18,186 nt of DNA from Candidatus Saccharimonadota bacterium. Lineage in GTDB: Bacteria > Patescibacteriota > Saccharimonadia > Saccharimonadales > EFPC-124. The stretch covers positions 1-18,186 of the forward strand of contig JAEHDC010000009.1 of assembly GCA_016880595.1 (NCBI GenBank). Reading direction: 5' to 3'. This document shows positions 13,160 through 18,186 of this stretch, one piece after another. The position numbers and the translations under genes are program-made. The first letter of the stretch is position 1. Every line of letters starts with the position of its first letter. The notes under the pieces are model-generated. The model had not been told where the DNA came from. It ran no database searches and was given only the letters and a program-made list of their open reading frames with translations.

Positions 13160-14227
13160 TTAGTCTTCAGTTTGTAGTTGTTGGCGCACTGCTTCCCAAA
13201 TTGACGGGTCGCCGTTCTCCATCCGCCAATACCACCACTCGCCTCCCCAGAGGTACATTTCTTTAATTCCAATTTTACGAGCAAACTTAAAATTTTTGGC
13301 AATTTGCTCTACGCTCATGGATTTATTTTGCTCCTCGATGCTGAGATATTTGGTGTCCGCCGTGCCCCATGGCTCCATTTGCAGCTCGTGAATAATGACC
13401 GGCCGGTTTTGAACTGCGGTAATTAATGCTGCGCGCAAGCGATGATACCAGATTGGCGTGGGATAAGTTACGTAACTATCTATGATAAATTTGTCATTCC
13501 AGACAACTTGGTAAACAGAGAATCCGTAAACGTCTGGCACAGGATCGCCAAGCGCTAGGCCATGTTCGTCGCTAAGCCCCATGATAATTTCGTGAGTTGG
13601 ATCCCATTGTTTGACCAGATTGTATTCCTCAATTAAGCGGTCGCGGTCGCTGTTGGTACACTCGCCAAACCAGTTATTAAGACCCTCATTTTCTAATTGA
13701 TAGCTCTCTAGCGCTGGATTGTCTTTGTAGCGATTGACCACGGTTTGCATATATGCGTAAAGCGCCTGCTTCCATTCGTCATAGGATAAATCCTCAGCCC
13801 AATCCGGCTGATGACATTCTGGCCAACGCGGTTGGCGCAGGCCAATTGCCAGGCTAATTTTGGCACCGCGTTTATTAGCTTCGGCAAATTGCCAATCGAG
13901 ATCAGAAAAATTGTACTCACCTCTTGTTGCTTCACTATCATCCCAATAACTCATCAAGCGAAATTTTTTAAATTGAAGATCATCCAGGAGTGCGATAAAG
14001 TTTTCTTTCCAGCTCACGCCCAGGTTTTGAGCTTGCTTAATAGAGAAACTAACGCCGTAAACCGGATCTTTTATGGGTGTAAAAATAAAATTATCTGCAA
14101 ACCAGCTGCAAAACAGCAGGCTGGCAGTGGCGCAGAATATGTAAGCAACATATCTGAGCGGCCGCCGTTTCCAAAGATGTTTGAGCCGCGAGCAAAAATT
14201 ATAAATGCATTTTTTTGCTTTTTCCAC
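13160..14227 (-). CDS. Membrane-anchored clan-A glycoside hydrolase-like protein
   Basis: 355 aa from GTG 14227; the in-frame TTG at 14233 lies within 1 nt of the -10 box. A basic N-terminus (KHLWKRRPLRY) precedes one membrane helix (about 26-45), then a TIM-barrel-like domain faces outward. Signs of a clan GH-A enzyme: KFRLMSYWDDSEATRGEYNFSDLDW (early barrel), the Asn-Glu pair in QLENEGLNNW (Asn160-Glu161, candidate acid/base), a second glutamate in VIIHELQMEPW (Glu241, candidate nucleophile), and the aromatic LWGGEWWYWR near the end. The exact GH family cannot be fixed by eye. It may trim or remodel surface glycan, or act on host polysaccharide. TAAAAT (14235-14240) is 7 nt from the GTG, consistent with a leaderless start there. 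The following gene is a GT2 enzyme. Confidence 0.83.
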   Translation of the reverse strand: MEKAKKCIYNFCSRLKHLWKRRPLRYVAYIFCATASLLFCSWFADNFIFTPIKDPVYGVSFSIKQAQNLGVSWKENFIALLDDLQFKKFRLMSYWDDSEATRGEYNFSDLDWQFAEANKRGAKISLAIGLRQPRWPECHQPDWAEDLSYDEWKQALYAYMQTVVNRYKDNPALESYQLENEGLNNWFGECTNSDRDRLIEEYNLVKQWDPTHEIIMGLSDEHGLALGDPVPDVYGFSVYQVVWNDKFIIDSYVTYPTPIWYHRLRAALITAVQNRPVIIHELQMEPWGTADTKYLSIEEQNKSMSVEQIAKNFKFARKIGIKEMYLWGGEWWYWRMENGDPSIWEAVRQQLQTED

Positions 14228-14234
14228 TAGCAAT

Positions 14235-14347
14235 ATTTTAGGCTTTTTTAGAAAAAAATGCGAGCCGCCTCCAACCCCGTTGGTAAGCTAGTAATTATGT
14301 GAGTTAAGTCTGCATTATGGCACGTATCCTGACTTTTTTGGTATACT
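14235..14347. promoter_or_regulatory. Divergent promoters of the GH-like and GT4 genes
   Basis: TAAAAT on the minus strand (14235-14240) serves the GH-like gene. TATACT on the plus strand (14342-14347) lies 9 nt before the GT4 ATG. Neither has a clear -35. The rest of the 129-bp spacer shows nothing else I can name. Confidence 0.45.
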
Positions 14348-14356
14348 AGTCCTAAC

Positions 14357-15616
14357 ATGAAGATTGGAATTTTTACCGACACTTATCGCCCATCTGTTAA
14401 CGGCGTAGTTTATGTAATAGAAATTTTGCGGCGTTGCTTTGAAGAAGAAGGTCACGAGGTGTATATTTTTGCGCCGGCCGCTGGCCTCAATACCAAAAGT
14501 GACGACGATCATATCATTAGGTTTCCGGCCGTTCCTGGCGTAATTTTTGAGGAGAGTAACGTCTCCTTTTTCTTCCCGCCAACAGTTTTAAAACAGATAA
14601 AAGAGCTGGAGTTTGATATGTTCCATTTTATGGTACCTGGTCCAGTTGGTTTAATGGCAATTTACGCCGCGCAAAAGCTTGGCAAGCCAGTAGTTGCCGA
14701 ATACACAACAGATTATTTTGAGTACATCGACCACTACCCCGTGGCCGCTCTTGGAATCCTAGCCCTTGGTTTGGCCTTGCCGTTTACCTTTAAGGTTTCG
14801 CGTTCAGAGTTGACTGGTATGCTCAGGGCTGGTCGTCCGCGCATTGGGCTTGGCAATTGGGGCCAGGAGGTAGTCAAGAACTTGCTAACAGTTGTGCATA
14901 GCCACTGCGATGCGGTAATTGTGCATTCGCGCAAAAGTGCAACCCAGCTTAAGTCTTGGCAGACATCAGATGATAATTATCCAATGGATATTATTCCGAC
15001 TGGCGTAAATCCTGTCAAAAAGCCAGCCCCGGCAGAACTTGAGGCAATAAAAAAACAATGGGGCATCGAGCCAACAGATGAAGTTGTTCTAAACTTGGGG
15101 CGTATGAGCTCAGAAAAGAATTTGGATCTACTAATCCCGATGATGGAAGAGTTAATAAAATGGCGGCCAAATGCCAAATTAGTTTTTGTTGGAGATTTTG
15201 ATTACCGCGAGACGTTAGAGGCGCATGTTAAATCTTCGGCTGCGGCTGATCGTATAATTTTTGTTGGCAAAATTCCACATGAGCATGTTAATCGGGCATA
15301 CTCTTTGGCCAAGATTTTTGTCTTCCCCTCTATGTCTGACACGCAGAGCCTGACTTTACATGAAGCTGCGCTGGCTGGCTTGCCAATTGTGATGATAGAT
15401 GAGACTGTAACAGAGGTAGTTAAAGATGGCATTAACGGCTTCTTTAGCTATCCGGACGATCCAATAGACATGGCCGCCAAGGTGCGCACAATTTTGGAGA
15501 ATCCGGCTTTACAGAAAAAAATGAGCGCAGCTGGCAAAAAAAATGCCAAGAAGTTCTCTGAAGAGACTCAAGCCAAAAAGATACTAAAAATTTATCGCAA
15601 GATTTTGAGCAAGTAG
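14357..15616 (+). CDS. Family 4 glycosyltransferase (GT-B), possibly glycolipid-forming
   Basis: 419 aa. It opens with MKIGIFTDTYRPSVNGVVYVIEILRRC, typical of GT4 enzymes acting on lipid acceptors (diacylglycerol glucosyltransferases and PimB-like mannosyltransferases). Then follow FDMFHFMVPGPVGLMAI, the AEYTTDYFEY segment and IPTGVNP at the domain junction (about 211-217). The C-terminal Rossmann domain carries VVLNLGRMSSEKNLDLLI, the VGKIPHEHVNRAYSLA motif and the E-x7-E-type donor site around SDTQSLTLHEAALAGLP (about 328-344). An insertion containing GRPRIGLGNWGQ (about 158-169) is not typical. It lacks membrane helices and probably works at the inner membrane face. Lipid substrate is inference from the N-terminal sequence. 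It is divergent from the GH-like gene and convergent with the nuclease gene, with no obvious terminator. Confidence 0.92.
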   Translation: MKIGIFTDTYRPSVNGVVYVIEILRRCFEEEGHEVYIFAPAAGLNTKSDDDHIIRFPAVPGVIFEESNVSFFFPPTVLKQIKELEFDMFHFMVPGPVGLMAIYAAQKLGKPVVAEYTTDYFEYIDHYPVAALGILALGLALPFTFKVSRSELTGMLRAGRPRIGLGNWGQEVVKNLLTVVHSHCDAVIVHSRKSATQLKSWQTSDDNYPMDIIPTGVNPVKKPAPAELEAIKKQWGIEPTDEVVLNLGRMSSEKNLDLLIPMMEELIKWRPNAKLVFVGDFDYRETLEAHVKSSAAADRIIFVGKIPHEHVNRAYSLAKIFVFPSMSDTQSLTLHEAALAGLPIVMIDETVTEVVKDGINGFFSYPDDPIDMAAKVRTILENPALQKKMSAAGKKNAKKFSEETQAKKILKIYRKILSK

Positions 15617-15650
15617 AAGCGTCGTCCAGCAGTGTTGTTTGTGGAATCTG

Positions 15651-16220
15651 CTACAGGTCGTTGCTCGTCCATTTACCATTGTTGTCTTGTGCCGGCGTGC
15701 ATGTTGACCACAATCCAACTTTGGCGGTTTGAGCCTGCGTTTGAAGTTTGCTAAATTCGGACATTTTTCCAAAAGGAAAACTTGTATAGGCAAAGCCGTA
15801 CCCCTGCGAAATTAGCATTTCTTCAAATAACTCATTATCTTGCGTATAAACGTAACGAAGCAAGCGTCCGTAGCGGTCACGGTTATCGCTGGATTTATCT
15901 GTGGTTAGGCGCACGCTTTTGCCAAGTAGGGTTCGAGTTGTGAAACTGCTAGCTTCTTGGCCGTAGCACTGCACTGGCTCATCTGGATCTTTAGTTTCGG
16001 GCGTGTCAACGCCGATCATGCGGATTTTTTCGCTAGTACCGTTCATGTCTATGACAATTGTATCGCCGTCAACCACTCTGGTTACGGTGTAATAGCCAGG
16101 CCATATGTCTGGTATTGTAACACTTATGAGTTTGCCGGATTTTCCATACAACAAAACCGCCGTGGCGATAAGCGCAATGGTTAGAATTGCTGTGATTGCA
16201 ACTGCGTGGCGTCGTGTCAT
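15651..16220 (-). CDS. Secreted or anchored thermonuclease (SNase family)
   Basis: 189 aa. An uncleaved-looking signal/anchor helix (about 8-25) precedes a staphylococcal-nuclease domain (about 43-172). Catalytic residues align with the S. aureus enzyme: Arg67 in KIRMIGVDTPE, Glu75 in the same DTPE motif, and Arg119 in RDRYGRLLRYVY, with calcium-ligand aspartates in VVDGDT and VDTPE. The domain ends in KVGLWSTC as usual. It would degrade extracellular DNA or RNA, which fits nucleotide scavenging. Two cysteines (CYGQEA; STCTPA) could form a disulfide outside the cell. TAGCAT (16227-16232) 6 nt before the ATG, with TTACAC 17 bp further up, predicts a leaderless mRNA. This promoter is embedded in an inverted repeat that follows the Hsp20 stop. 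Confidence 0.94.
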   Translation of the reverse strand: MTRRHAVAITAILTIALIATAVLLYGKSGKLISVTIPDIWPGYYTVTRVVDGDTIVIDMNGTSEKIRMIGVDTPETKDPDEPVQCYGQEASSFTTRTLLGKSVRLTTDKSSDNRDRYGRLLRYVYTQDNELFEEMLISQGYGFAYTSFPFGKMSEFSKLQTQAQTAKVGLWSTCTPAQDNNGKWTSNDL

Positions 16221-16226
16221 GCGGTA

Positions 16227-16257
16227 ATGCTAACACATTTTGCCCAAATGTGTAAGC
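16227..16257 (-). promoter_or_regulatory. Nuclease promoter inside an inverted repeat
   Basis: On the minus strand, TTACAC (16250-16255) and TAGCAT (16227-16232) are 17 bp apart. The repeat arms 16229-16240 and 16246-16257 pair at 11 of 12 positions with a 5-nt loop, so both promoter elements sit in the palindrome. It could be an operator, or a terminator-like hairpin for the preceding hsp20 gene (no T-run follows). Confidence 0.5.
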
Positions 16258-16715
16258 TATTTTTTGGGTTTTTCGGTAGAAGATTTTTTACTTGCTTCAA
16301 TTGCCACCTTTTTGGGCGCTGGCAACTCTTTAAATGGAATAGATATTTTTAAGAGGCCGTTTTTAAAGCTAGCCTTTATGGCTTCGTCGTCAGCTCGCTC
16401 TGGCAGGGCAAGGCGGCGGTAAAAGCTACTGTTGCTTTCGCGCACAAGATATTTGCGTTTGGCTTTGTCTTCTTCCTTTTCGTGATGTTCGGCGCGGATT
16501 TCTAGCACGTTTTGGTGAATGTTGACTTCAATATCTTTTTCTTCAAAATTTGGCAGATGAGTTTCCACTACCATTTTTTTGTCGTCTTCTGTGTAGACGT
16601 CTGTTGCTGGGGCAGAGTCGCTGCCGCGAGCGCGAAACATTTGGTTGAATGTGTCGTCAACTTGCGAGTGCAAAGAATGCAAGTCCGCAAACGGATCCCA
16701 ATGAATAATCGCCAT
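16257..16715 (-). CDS. Hsp20 / alpha-crystallin small heat-shock protein
   Basis: 152 aa. ATP-independent holdase chaperone that keeps unfolding proteins soluble. The N-terminus (MAIIHWDPFADLHSLHSQVDDTFNQMF) is typical of the family. The alpha-crystallin domain spans about 35-128 with TDVYTEDDKKMVVETHLPNF, VNIHQNVLEIRAEH, FYRRLALPERAD and the A-x-x-KNGLLKISIPF signature. A V-A-I tripeptide (about 137-139) provides the C-terminal I-x-I motif, followed by a Lys/Ser tail. It is the one recognised protein-coding gene here with a clear Shine-Dalgarno site (AAGGAG, about 7 nt before the ATG) and a longer leader. Upstream is a promoter overlapping a terminator-like hairpin, so a dedicated control circuit is possible. 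Confidence 0.97.
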   Translation of the reverse strand: MAIIHWDPFADLHSLHSQVDDTFNQMFRARGSDSAPATDVYTEDDKKMVVETHLPNFEEKDIEVNIHQNVLEIRAEHHEKEEDKAKRKYLVRESNSSFYRRLALPERADDEAIKASFKNGLLKISIPFKELPAPKKVAIEASKKSSTEKPKK

Positions 16716-16764
16716 ATCTTCTCCTTTTATTTTGTTTATGTTTAATAGCCTAAGCTATACTTTG

Positions 16765-16793
16765 AATTTAAAAAATATTGCCCCATAAGTCAA
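16765..16793 (-). promoter_or_regulatory. Candidate hsp20 promoter
   Basis: TTGACT (16788-16793) and TAAATT (16765-16770) on the minus strand are 17 bp apart, about 50 nt before the hsp20 ATG. The -35 lies in the loop of the 16772-16804 hairpin. There is no CIRCE element. Confidence 0.45.
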
Positions 16794-16850
16794 GGCAATA
16801 TTTTGGCTACAAATTTGATGGAGAGTAGACGGCCGTAACCACCACTCCCC
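16766..16850 (-). ncRNA. Candidate small RNA or hsp20 leader/attenuator
   Basis: On the minus strand TTCATT (16879-16884) and a perfect TATAAT (16857-16862), 16 bp apart, predict a transcript starting near 16850. Its first bases form a stem GGGGAGT (16844-16850) with ACTCTCC (16820-16826, one G-U), enclosing a GG-TTACGG-CC element. About 16 nt later comes a perfect 11-bp hairpin (16772-16782 with 16794-16804) running into six Ts (16770-16775), a good intrinsic terminator. Promoter to terminator spans about 85 nt with no ORF. It may be a free small RNA, or the leader of hsp20 with a regulated terminator. The hairpin could equally end cobO-type gene transcription. No known RNA family was recognised. 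Confidence 0.5.
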
Positions 16851-16902
16851 ACTAACATTATAGCAAGCTGAGAAAAATAATGAATATATAATTACAAAAA
16901 AA

Positions 16903-17472
16903 CTAAAAATCTATGCCTTTGTTTGCTAAGAATTTGTTGTCAAAATGGTGCTTAATTTTTGTCATATTTGTTGCTATATCTGTTTTTGGAATTAGTTTCT
17001 GTGGAAAATTGCGACCGGTCAGGCAGAGACTACAGTTTTTGTGGCGTCGGTCAATTAGTTCCTCAAGCGCCGTGGCGGTCAGTAGACCGTCATGCGCGGC
17101 GTTGTTAATTTCATCACAAATTACCAAGTTATAGCTGCCACTTTTAGCGCAATGCAAGGCAAATTCGTAGGTTTTTTTTGCGGCATGAGCGTGCTCGGCC
17201 GGTGTGATATTTTTGGCACTAATGTCGCCAGCGTTATAGAATCCCCTGCCACCCTTGTAGAATGTAAGCTTGTCTTCAAAAGTTGGCATAATCTTATTAA
17301 TAAAATTATGTTCGCCCACCTCCCAGTGTTTGACGAATTGAATGTATGCTACGCGCCAGCCATTGCCTAATGCTCGGCACATCAGCCCAACGCTAGCGCT
17401 GGTTTTGCCCTTGTTTTCGCCAGTATAAACAATAACCACGCTATCTTTGGTAGAAAAATCGTCAAAAGCCAT
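16903..17472 (-). CDS. CobO/BtuR-type corrinoid adenosyltransferase family protein
   Basis: 189 aa. The family transfers adenosyl from ATP to cob(I)alamin or related corrinoids. Visible features: VVIVYTGENKGKTSASVGLMCRALG with the P-loop G-E-N-K-G-K-T (about 17-23), VAYIQFVKHWEVGEH, YNLVICDEINNAAHDGLL (Walker-B-like), LCLTGRNFPQKLI, then TDIATNMTKIKHHFDNKFLANKGIDF, closely following the family ending. Length matches the CobA/CobO group. No other cobalamin gene is nearby. The product may support a B12-dependent enzyme on scavenged corrinoid, or have a changed substrate. TACACT (17479-17484) is 6 nt from the ATG with TTGGCA 17 bp further up, predicting a leaderless mRNA. Confidence 0.9.
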   Translation of the reverse strand: MAFDDFSTKDSVVIVYTGENKGKTSASVGLMCRALGNGWRVAYIQFVKHWEVGEHNFINKIMPTFEDKLTFYKGGRGFYNAGDISAKNITPAEHAHAAKKTYEFALHCAKSGSYNLVICDEINNAAHDGLLTATALEELIDRRHKNCSLCLTGRNFPQKLIPKTDIATNMTKIKHHFDNKFLANKGIDF

Positions 17473-17478
17473 AAAAAG

Positions 17479-17507
17479 AGTGTAGCATTAGCTGGAGGTT
17501 GTGCCAA
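17479..17507 (-). promoter_or_regulatory. Leaderless promoter of the CobO-type gene
   Basis: TTGGCA (17502-17507) and TACACT (17479-17484) on the minus strand are 17 bp apart, with 6 nt to the ATG. It is arranged back to back with the plus-strand promoter that starts at 17512. Confidence 0.6.
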
Positions 17508-17511
17508 CGTA

Positions 17512-17539
17512 TTGCATTTTATATACAATATGGTATGAT
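17512..17539 (+). promoter_or_regulatory. Promoter of the secreted Ser/Pro-rich protein gene
   Basis: TTGCAT (17512-17517) and TATGAT (17534-17539) are 16 bp apart, 37 nt before ATG 17577. Confidence 0.65.
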
Positions 17540-17576
17540 TAATCCAAGCGTTTGTGTTTTTACTCGGAGGTGTGAG

Positions 17577-18038
17577 ATGCGAAGACTAATTGTTAGCTTT
17601 GTCATTTCATTGGCTGTGATTGCGGGTCTTGCGTATAATTCGTATGCTGGTGAAACGCCGCATTCCGCTCCTTCGGCTTCGACTTCTGCTGGCGCTTCCG
17701 CTAGTACCGCAAGCCCGTCGCCGACCCGTCATTCGCCATCGCCATCTACTACGAAGTCGTCTCCCAAGGCGACTTTTCGCACTTCGTATGAGGAAGATGA
17801 TGTATATGATCTTCCCGATACCGACGCGCCAACAGCAACTGCTGATGGAAACGGTACAGATTGTGCCTTCCTGGAGCAGCTCATTGAGTCCCAAAAGGAC
17901 TCAAATGCAGAGTTGGAAGAGCAGATAAACAGCGGGAACTTGTCTGCTGGTGTTTTGCAGCAGTACAAGAGTGCCTTGGATGACGGCGAGGATACTCTTG
18001 CCGAACTCCAGGATCAGTATGATGACGCTGGCTGCTAA
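17577..18038 (+). CDS. Secreted Ser/Pro/Thr-rich protein with coiled-coil C-terminus
   Basis: 153 aa from ATG 17577, preceded by a CGGAGGTG Shine-Dalgarno site (17565-17572). Earlier in-frame starts lie upstream of the promoter. A clear signal peptide (MRRLIVSFVISLAVIAGLAYNSYA) is cleaved probably after residue 24. Residues 25-66 are a low-complexity Ser/Ala/Pro/Thr linker, a typical flexible, possibly glycosylated spacer. An acidic stretch (YEEDDVYDLPDTD, 71-83) follows, then a C-terminal helical region (about 96-150: CAFLEQLIESQKDSNAELEEQ, VLQQYKSALDDGEDTLAELQDQ) predicted to form a helical hairpin or coiled coil. The two cysteines (Cys96 and the very last residue, Cys153) bracket this region and could close it by a disulfide. 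I know no family for it. It is of the same cassette style as the other plus-strand hypothetical genes and is a good candidate for an exported effector or adhesin. Confidence 0.8.
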   Translation: MRRLIVSFVISLAVIAGLAYNSYAGETPHSAPSASTSAGASASTASPSPTRHSPSPSTTKSSPKATFRTSYEEDDVYDLPDTDAPTATADGNGTDCAFLEQLIESQKDSNAELEEQINSGNLSAGVLQQYKSALDDGEDTLAELQDQYDDAGC

Positions 18039-18046
18039 ACAGTAAC

Positions 18047-18085
18047 ATGCGCACAGGTTCGGCCATACGGCCAGCCTGTGCGCAT
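18047..18085 (+). terminator. Long hairpin after the secreted protein gene
   Basis: ATGCGCACAGG (18047-18057) pairs perfectly with CCTGTGCGCAT (18075-18085), with an inner GGCC/GGCC stem and an ATAC loop. A weak T-rich run follows (18088-18099). It may also serve a minus-strand gene entering from the right. It contains the GCCATACGGCCA 12-mer also found in the 5584-5617 hairpin. Confidence 0.65.
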
Positions 18086-18087
18086 TA

Positions 18088-18186
18088 TTAGTTTTTATTG
18101 TTTAAGTATTCTGCCCAGGTTAGTCTTTTGGCTTCTCATTTTGTTTTGCTCGAAACCTAGAAAATGGGCGACTAGTTGTGACTGCC
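18088..18186 (-). other. Probable 3' end of a minus-strand gene running off the window
   Basis: Two minus-strand frames stay open to the right edge. One ends TAA at 18095-18097 (30 codons, ending TNLGRILKQ). The other ends TAA at 18120-18122 (21 codons, ending FRAKQNEKPKD). A third frame ending at 18088-18090 (KRLTWAEYLNNKN) is broken by an in-frame TGA. I cannot tell which, if any, is real; a gene ending here would be convergent with the secreted protein gene. Confidence 0.3.

Noticed and set aside
13811..14230. Plus-strand 139-codon frame
   Set aside because: It is antisense to the GH-like protein and has no initiation signals.
16820..16850. Known riboswitch (guanidine, fluoride) or SRP RNA in the hsp20 upstream region
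   Set aside because: The ACGG element in a GG/CC context occurs only once and the signature cores of these RNAs are missing.
17620..17928. Plus-strand Arg/Leu-rich 102-codon frame
   Set aside because: It is a frame shadow of the low-complexity Ser/Pro linker of the secreted protein gene.
1..18186. CRISPR array, insertion sequence, prophage or integron
   Set aside because: I saw no regularly spaced direct repeats, no transposase or integrase, and no terminal inverted repeats. The cassette-like genes lack visible attC-type or target-site duplications.
1..18186. Recoding of UGA as glycine or tryptophan
   Set aside because: TGA serves as the natural stop of gltX and of the genes ending at 8753 and 9333, and conserved Trp and Gly residues use normal codons.

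Overview
The window looks like a chromosomal segment of a small-genome Patescibacteria/CPR bacterium, most likely Candidatus Saccharibacteria (TM7). I infer this from gene content and protein style: sortase, PEGA and DUF4367-type surface proteins with long low-complexity cytoplasmic arms, single-copy core genes packed with short spacers, and no biosynthetic operons. TGA is used as a true stop (gltX, and the genes ending at 8753 and 9333), which argues against the UGA-recoding CPR lineages Gracilibacteria and Absconditabacteria. The assignment rests on recognition, not on a search.

Layout. 1-287: a plus-strand small gene with a near-perfect promoter, colliding with the 3' end of gltX. 208-1611: gltX (minus). 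1723-2346: plus-strand membrane protein. 2386-3369 and 3523-4995: divergent pair encoding a DUF4367-like anchored protein and a PEGA protein. 5134-5574: small plus-strand membrane protein. 5627-6751: sortase (minus). 6862-6949: tRNA-Leu(CAA) with its terminator. 7053-7844: NAD(P)HX-dehydratase/carbohydrate-kinase fold protein (minus), followed by about 210 bp of unexplained sequence. 8166-8753 and 8902-9333: two plus-strand hypothetical genes. 9392-10189 and 10274-10981: divergent exodeoxyribonuclease III and UMP kinase. 11051-11512: smpB. 11643-12338: six-TM plus-strand protein whose terminator lies inside the end of a convergent GT2 glycosyltransferase (12335-13138). 13160-14227: membrane-anchored clan-A glycoside hydrolase-like protein. 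14357-15616: GT4 glycosyltransferase. 15651-16220: secreted thermonuclease. 16257-16715: Hsp20. 16766-16850: candidate small RNA or leader. 16903-17472: CobO-type adenosyltransferase. 17577-18038: secreted Ser/Pro/Thr-rich protein. The right edge probably holds the 3' end of a minus-strand gene.

The most striking pattern is that two kinds of transcription unit are interleaved. The recognisable genes almost all have a -10 hexamer only 4-9 nt from the start codon and no Shine-Dalgarno site, which predicts leaderless mRNAs. Seven unrecognised genes, all on the plus strand, instead have a good -35/-10 promoter at 16-17 bp spacing, a 30-65 nt leader with a Shine-Dalgarno site, often a GTG or TTG start, and (where the 3' end is intact) a long GC-rich hairpin right after the stop. 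Most encode membrane or secreted proteins. They read as monocistronic accessory cassettes scattered among core genes, and in an epibiont they are reasonable candidates for host-interaction factors. That last step is inference.

Together the window carries translation (gltX, tRNA-Leu, smpB), nucleotide and DNA metabolism (pyrH, exoIII, thermonuclease for scavenging), cell-surface construction (sortase, PEGA, DUF4367, two glycosyltransferases, a glycoside hydrolase) and stress functions (Hsp20).
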